Source: Flavobacteriales bacterium UBA3376
GTDB taxonomy: Bacteria > Bacteroidota > Bacteroidia > Flavobacteriales > Weeksellaceae
Length of the DNA stretch: 18,464 nt
Direction: 5' to 3'
Assembly: GCA_002359055.1 (NCBI GenBank)
Contig: DEQC01000030.1
Coordinates: 66,843 to 85,306 of the forward strand
Positions within the stretch are counted from its first letter, which is position 1. Every line of letters begins with the position of its first letter. Made by a program: the position numbers and the translations under genes. The notes beneath the pieces are model-generated. The model made no database searches. It was not told the DNA's origin and worked only from the letters and a program-made list of their open reading frames with translations. Below are positions 14,982-18,464 of this stretch, in pieces.

Positions 14982-16226
14982 ATGAAAGATAAGACCAAAG
15001 AAATCCAGCTTAAGAAACATAAAAGAATTGCAACTTCTCTGTTTTTCTTAATGGCTTTGATTTATGGTTTGATGGTTTATTTACAATTGGATTCGCCTCG
15101 CGCTTGGATGGGGTATATCGAATCGTTTTCGGAAGCGGGTATGGTAGGTGCTTTGGCAGATTGGTTTGCAGTTACAGCACTTTTTAGACATCCTTTGGGA
15201 TTGAAAATTCCTCATACAAATCTCATTGAACGCAAAAAAAATGATTTAGGTGAAAATTTAGGAAAATTTGTCAATGATAATTTTATTAATCCTGAAAATA
15301 TAAGACCTTATATCGAGCGATTGAACATTGTTAAAATCGTTTCCAATTGGTTGTCTCGACCGAATAATCAAAAAGTTTTAGAAGAAGAGATTCTCAATTT
15401 ATTGAATAAAATCATTCGTGAATTGGAGGATGATGAAGTTGAAAATTTTCTTTCGGAAAAAGGAATTGAATTGTTGAAATCCATAGATTATCCTAAAATT
15501 ACTTCTTCAGGATTGCATTATTTAATCGATAGAAATGAACACATCAATCTATTAGAAAATCTACTTCCACAAATCAAAGAATACGTTTATGAGAGTCAGG
15601 ATTTGATCAAGGAGAAAATTTCTGAGAATCGTCCTTTCATTGCATTTTTGGCTGGAAAAAAGATTTCACGAGAATTAACTGAAGGTTTGATTTCATTCAT
15701 CGAAGAGGTAGAATTGGACAAAAATCATTTTGTTCGAAAAAAACTTACACAGAATTTAGATCGTTTTGCCGATGATTTGTTAACTTCACCTTCTTGGCAA
15801 AATAAATTTGATCAACTGAAAGAAGAGTTGATAATTCCTGAGAATTTAGAGAAGTACACACATGCTGTTTGGCAGGCGATCAAGCAAACTTTGGTTCAAA
15901 ACTTAGAAGATTCAGATTCTTTGTTGAAAAATTACATTCATAAAAACGTTCAGAAGTTAGCTCATAATTTGGAGACAGATGAGGAAATGAATCAGCGCAT
16001 CAATCGATGGATTCAGCATTTTGCATATCGAATGATATTAAAGAATCGAACGCAAGTTGAACAGCTAATTAGCAAGACTGTAGAGAGTTGGGAGGGCAAG
16101 GAGCTGAGCGATAAACTCGAATTGGAAGTAGGAAAGGATTTGCAATTCATCAGAATCAACGGGACCTTAGTTGGAGGGCTGGTTGGCTTGATCATTCATA
16201 CTTTAACTGTGTTATTCATTTCTTAA
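14982..16226 (+). CDS. DUF445 family membrane-associated protein
   Basis: A 414-residue protein of the DUF445 family (E. coli YjiN, Bacillus YheB relatives); biochemical function not established. It has an N-terminal transmembrane helix (about 16-34), then the family's best conserved stretch EAGMVGALADWFAVTALFRHP (51-71) with GLKIPHTNLI just after. A long helical region rich in charged residues (about 83-395) follows, and the C-terminal hydrophobic helix has a glycine-rich start (about 396-413, GGLVGLIIHTLTVLF). This hairpin-like layout, both ends in the membrane and a helical middle, is normal for the family. It follows the TTG-start membrane protein by 4 bases, so translational coupling is likely. 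No clear hairpin terminator follows; only T-rich DNA is seen near 16231-16240. Confidence 0.9.
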   Translation: MKDKTKEIQLKKHKRIATSLFFLMALIYGLMVYLQLDSPRAWMGYIESFSEAGMVGALADWFAVTALFRHPLGLKIPHTNLIERKKNDLGENLGKFVNDNFINPENIRPYIERLNIVKIVSNWLSRPNNQKVLEEEILNLLNKIIRELEDDEVENFLSEKGIELLKSIDYPKITSSGLHYLIDRNEHINLLENLLPQIKEYVYESQDLIKEKISENRPFIAFLAGKKISRELTEGLISFIEEVELDKNHFVRKKLTQNLDRFADDLLTSPSWQNKFDQLKEELIIPENLEKYTHAVWQAIKQTLVQNLEDSDSLLKNYIHKNVQKLAHNLETDEEMNQRINRWIQHFAYRMILKNRTQVEQLISKTVESWEGKELSDKLELEVGKDLQFIRINGTLVGGLVGLIIHTLTVLFIS

Positions 16227-16248
16227 TAATATTTTTTTTAATAAAAAC

Positions 16249-16278
16249 TTGGTTTTATATGCTTAAATACTATTTTTG
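16249..16278 (+). promoter_or_regulatory. Promoter of the histone-like gene
   Basis: TTG at 16249-16251, a 19-base spacer and a perfect TATTTTTG at 16271-16278. The predicted start is near 16284, giving a leader of about 27 A/T-rich bases before the ATG at 16311. This is one of the clearest promoters in the window and suits an abundant protein. Confidence 0.72.
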
Positions 16279-16310
16279 TATCTATTATTTATCAAATTAA
16301 AATTTAAAGT

Positions 16311-16487
16311 ATGAAAAAATTAGTAGATCAAATTCACGCTGAGTTTGAAATTTTTAGTGAAGAAGCAACAGCTCAAGTAGAAAAAGGTAATAAAGCAGCA
16401 GGAACAAGAGCGCGCAAATCATCACTTGCTTTAGACAAAATGCTTAAAGAATTTAGAAAAGCATCGATCGAAGAAGCAAAGAAATAA
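16311..16487 (+). CDS. Histone H1-like protein (Hc1 family)
   Basis: A 58-residue DNA-associated protein. It begins MKKLVDQIHAEFEIFSEEA and contains a basic central part KGNKAAGTRARKSSLALDK, then MLKEFRKASIEEAKK. The pattern, including the KGNKAAGxRARKxSLxL core, is that of the short Hc1-type histone H1-like proteins found across Bacteroidota and thought to package the nucleoid. The N-terminal half is acidic and amphipathic (likely helical); positive charge is concentrated after residue 25. It has its own strong-looking promoter and terminator, so it is a single-gene unit, and high expression is expected but inferred. A DNA-compaction role is known for the chlamydial relative Hc1; that this short form does the same is an extrapolation. 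Confidence 0.9.
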   Translation: MKKLVDQIHAEFEIFSEEATAQVEKGNKAAGTRARKSSLALDKMLKEFRKASIEEAKK

Positions 16488-16492
16488 AATAT

Positions 16493-16522
16493 AAAAAATC
16501 GCCTTTCGGGCGATTTTTTTTT
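16493..16522. terminator. Bidirectional terminator after the histone-like gene
   Basis: ATCGCC (16498-16503) pairs with GGCGAT (16509-16514) around TTTCG, extended by A:T pairs on the outside, with nine T at 16514-16522. On the minus strand the A run at 16493-16498 serves the convergent DUF2797 gene, whose stop codon (16521-16523) overlaps the T tract. Confidence 0.88.
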
Positions 16523-17312
16523 AAACTTCTATTTTCATATATCTTCCTTCGTGGGCTCTGAGGTTCCACACGCTTTCATCTTCAAAAATCCAATATTGAC
16601 CTTTGATCCCCACTAATTTTCCTTCATAAGTATTGTGACTATCGAGTTTTATCACATTGATTTTTGTAGGTTGTTTAAGAATGGGATAATCAAAAGATAA
16701 AATTTCTTGGTCATTGGTGATGAAATGAGCAAACTCTTCAGGAACCAAATTTTTGAATTTTTCTTTCTTTAGGATCAAATCAATATCTTCAATGTTGTTC
16801 AGCAACATTCTTCTATAATTCGTTTTGTCGGACAAGCCTTCCTTCATAGCCACCTCAATCATTCCAGCTTCATATCTATTGTCAGTTTTGGCCAAAATAA
16901 TAGCAGCTGATGCACCTTGATCAATCCATCGAGTAGGAATTTGGCTGAGGCGAGTTACCCCAACTTTTAGGTCTGGACTTAACGCTAAATAAACGATATG
17001 AGGTTGTAGTTCAAATTTCTTTTCCCATTCCAAATCCCTTTGTTCAATTCCCAAATGAGCAGTTGATAATTCAGGTCTAATGATACTTTCATTGGCTTGA
17101 GGCAATGTGAAGAAACATTCTTGACAATAACCCATTCTGTAAATATTTTTATCCAAATTACAACCTTTGCATTGGTTATGGTCATGAGTCAATCGTATGT
17201 TTTTGCCCAATAATTGGTTGATTTCTAAAAATTCATTTTCGAAATTCAAATAATATCGAATAGGTTTCGAATGCTCAGAAATCATCTTTAAAATCTGTCC
17301 TTCAATAATCAT
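16521..17312 (-). CDS. DUF2797 family protein
   Basis: A 263-residue protein of the DUF2797 family, function unknown. The N-terminal part (1-45) is beta-rich. Four cysteines in CxxC pairs, C48/C51 (CKGC) and C63/C66 (CQEC), look like a zinc ribbon. The central region is the most conserved: HIVYLALSPDLKVGVTR (105-121), PTRWIDQGAS (126-135), an acidic helix around NRYEAGMIEVAMKEG (145-159) and DKTNYRRML (162-170). The C-terminal third ends in beta-strand phrases (KLVGIKGQYWIFEDESVWNLRAHEG). The order VYLA, KVGVT, R, E, N recalls the GIY-YIG nuclease-like fold, but this is my reading and not an established assignment. The gene is divergent from the GH3-family gene and converges with the histone-like gene. 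The ATG at 17312 is the first in frame. Confidence 0.85.
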   Translation of the reverse strand: MIIEGQILKMISEHSKPIRYYLNFENEFLEINQLLGKNIRLTHDHNQCKGCNLDKNIYRMGYCQECFFTLPQANESIIRPELSTAHLGIEQRDLEWEKKFELQPHIVYLALSPDLKVGVTRLSQIPTRWIDQGASAAIILAKTDNRYEAGMIEVAMKEGLSDKTNYRRMLLNNIEDIDLILKKEKFKNLVPEEFAHFITNDQEILSFDYPILKQPTKINVIKLDSHNTYEGKLVGIKGQYWIFEDESVWNLRAHEGRYMKIEV

Positions 17313-17346
17313 TGTTTTGTTTAAATTTGTATAAAATTACAAAAAT

Positions 17347-18464
17347 ATGTCGGCACAAGGGTTAGTAAATAAAGTAATGGAGATTTTAATGAAGAAAAGG
17401 ATGCGTCAAATCGAAAACTTTATTAAATATCCCATTGAAACCCAAGAGAATACTTTGTTCAACAATTTGTCTAAAGCGAGAAATACAGAATATGGAAATC
17501 TCTATAAATTCAATGAAATTGACAATTTAAGAGAATTCCAATCCAGGGTTCCTTTGGTGACTTATGAAGAATTTGAGCCGTATATCGAAAAAGCGAGGCG
17601 AGGAATTGCAGATGTGAGTTGGGAAGGGAAAATCAAATGGTTTGCGAAATCATCAGGAACTACAAATGCTAAGAGTAAATTCATTCCTATCAGCGATGTT
17701 TCTTTGGAAGACTGTCATTACAGTGCGGGGAAAATGATGTTTGCAATTTACTTAAACAATCATCCCGATACTCAGATTTTCAAGAATAAAAATTTAAGAT
17801 TGGGAGGAAGCAGTGAGATTTACCAAGAATACGATACGCTTTTTGGTGATTTATCAGCAATTTTAATTGATAATCTTCCTTTTTATGCAGAACTTAGAAA
17901 TTCACCCAATCGTCAAATCTCATTGATGAGCGAATGGGAATCTAAGATGAAAGCGATTTCAGCTGCAGTAATAAATGAAGATATTGGATGTTTGACAGGA
18001 GTTCCTTCCTGGATGTTGGTTTTGCTCCACAAAATTTTGGAGGAAACCGGAAAAGAAAAGTTGGATGAAGTTTGGCCTATGTTGGAAGTGTTTTTCCATG
18101 GAGGAATTAGTTTTAAACCTTACAAAGAAAATTACGAAGAATTGACACATAAAAAGTTGAATTTTTATGAAATTTACAATGCTTCGGAAGGGTTTTTTGC
18201 TATCCAAGACAGAAGTGATTCTAAGGAAATGCTTTTGCTTTTGGACAATGGAATTTTCTTTGAATTCATTCCTATGGATAAATTCGGTTCTGCTGATCCG
18301 AAAGTAATTACATTGGAAGATGTAGAGGTAGGTAAAAATTATGCAATTGTAATTACTACCAATGGTGGACTTTGGCGATATATCATTGGAGATACAGTTA
18401 AGTTCACTTCGACTGATCCGTTTAGAATAGTTGTAACGGGTAGAACCAAGCATTTTATCAATGC
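17347..18464 (+). CDS. GH3 auxin-responsive promoter family protein, C-terminus outside window
   Basis: The first 372 codons of a GH3-family adenylating enzyme; the frame stays open to the window end, and about 130 residues are probably missing (bacterial members are near 500). Plant GH3 proteins join amino acids to auxin or jasmonate through an acyl-adenylate; the substrate of the bacterial forms is not known. ANL-superfamily motifs visible: the ATP P-loop SSGTTNAKSKFIPIS (102-116), the aromatic motif YNASEGFF (277-284), and GLWRYIIGDTVKF (341-353) with the ribose-binding aspartate D349, followed by VTGRTKHFIN (363-372), the hinge before the C-terminal lid. The start at 17347 (MSAQGLVNKVMEIL) is 34 bases from the divergent DUF2797 start. 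TAAATTTG at 17322-17329 is a possible -7 box without a clear -33 partner. Confidence 0.93.
   Translation, partial: MSAQGLVNKVMEILMKKRMRQIENFIKYPIETQENTLFNNLSKARNTEYGNLYKFNEIDNLREFQSRVPLVTYEEFEPYIEKARRGIADVSWEGKIKWFAKSSGTTNAKSKFIPISDVSLEDCHYSAGKMMFAIYLNNHPDTQIFKNKNLRLGGSSEIYQEYDTLFGDLSAILIDNLPFYAELRNSPNRQISLMSEWESKMKAISAAVINEDIGCLTGVPSWMLVLLHKILEETGKEKLDEVWPMLEVFFHGGISFKPYKENYEELTHKKLNFYEIYNASEGFFAIQDRSDSKEMLLLLDNGIFFEFIPMDKFGSADPKVITLEDVEVGKNYAIVITTNGGLWRYIIGDTVKFTSTDPFRIVVTGRTKHFIN

Noticed and set aside
17959..18453. Long minus-strand open frame (164 codons) antisense to the GH3-family gene
   Set aside because: The plus-strand frame has clear ANL motifs; the antisense frame is low-complexity with no recognisable domain and is a shadow of it.
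1..18464. CRISPR array, phage, insertion sequence, toxin-antitoxin or other defence system
   Set aside because: No spaced direct repeats, transposase, integrase or paired small toxin/antitoxin genes were seen on either strand; the gene content is mostly core.

Overview
The window reads as a piece of the chromosome of an AT-rich Flavobacteriales-type (Bacteroidota) organism. Four things support this: promoters matching the Bacteroidota TTTG-N19/20-TAnnTTTG consensus, near-absence of Shine-Dalgarno sites, a secreted peptidase with a type IX secretion (T9SS) C-terminal tail, and several families typical of flavobacteria (Hc1 histone-like protein, bacterial GH3, DUF2797, RluF-type pseudouridine synthase). 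Gene density is high, and no stretch over 300 bases lacks a gene. I see no phage, insertion sequence, CRISPR array or other mobile DNA.

Layout. Bases 1-48 hold a truncated tRNA-Val (minus strand), divergent from trmB and an M28 aminopeptidase (+). A hairpin at 2302-2343 separates these from a minus-strand block: a DUF4870-like membrane protein, a coiled-coil anchored protein, a secreted YD-repeat-like protein and pgi. The last three look like one operon read from a promoter upstream of pgi. Divergent from pgi is an rluF-type gene with tRNA-Pro(GGG) just behind it, followed by a convergent secreted SxxK serine hydrolase. Next come clpB (+) and era (-), which converge on one shared terminator. 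Then mutB (methylmalonyl-CoA mutase large subunit), a small unknown membrane protein with a TTG start and a DUF445 protein form a plus-strand run. A 58-residue Hc1-type histone-like protein has its own promoter and terminator. DUF2797 (-) and a GH3-family enzyme (+, cut by the window end) are divergent.

How the genes work together. Most are housekeeping: tRNA and rRNA maturation (TrmB, RluF, Era, two tRNAs), glycolysis (Pgi), protein disaggregation (ClpB), propionate/succinate interconversion (MutB) and nucleoid packaging (Hc1). Envelope or exported proteins make up much of the rest: M28 peptidase, YD-like protein, coiled-coil protein, serine hydrolase, DUF4870-like, DUF445 and the TTG-start protein.

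I do not find a convincing new multi-gene system. The better leads are a 17-bp perfect palindrome at the clpB promoter, a possible GIY-YIG-like core in the DUF2797 protein, promoters placed almost on top of start codons, mutB without its usual small-subunit neighbour, and a conserved-looking but unexplained pgi-linked pair of envelope proteins.
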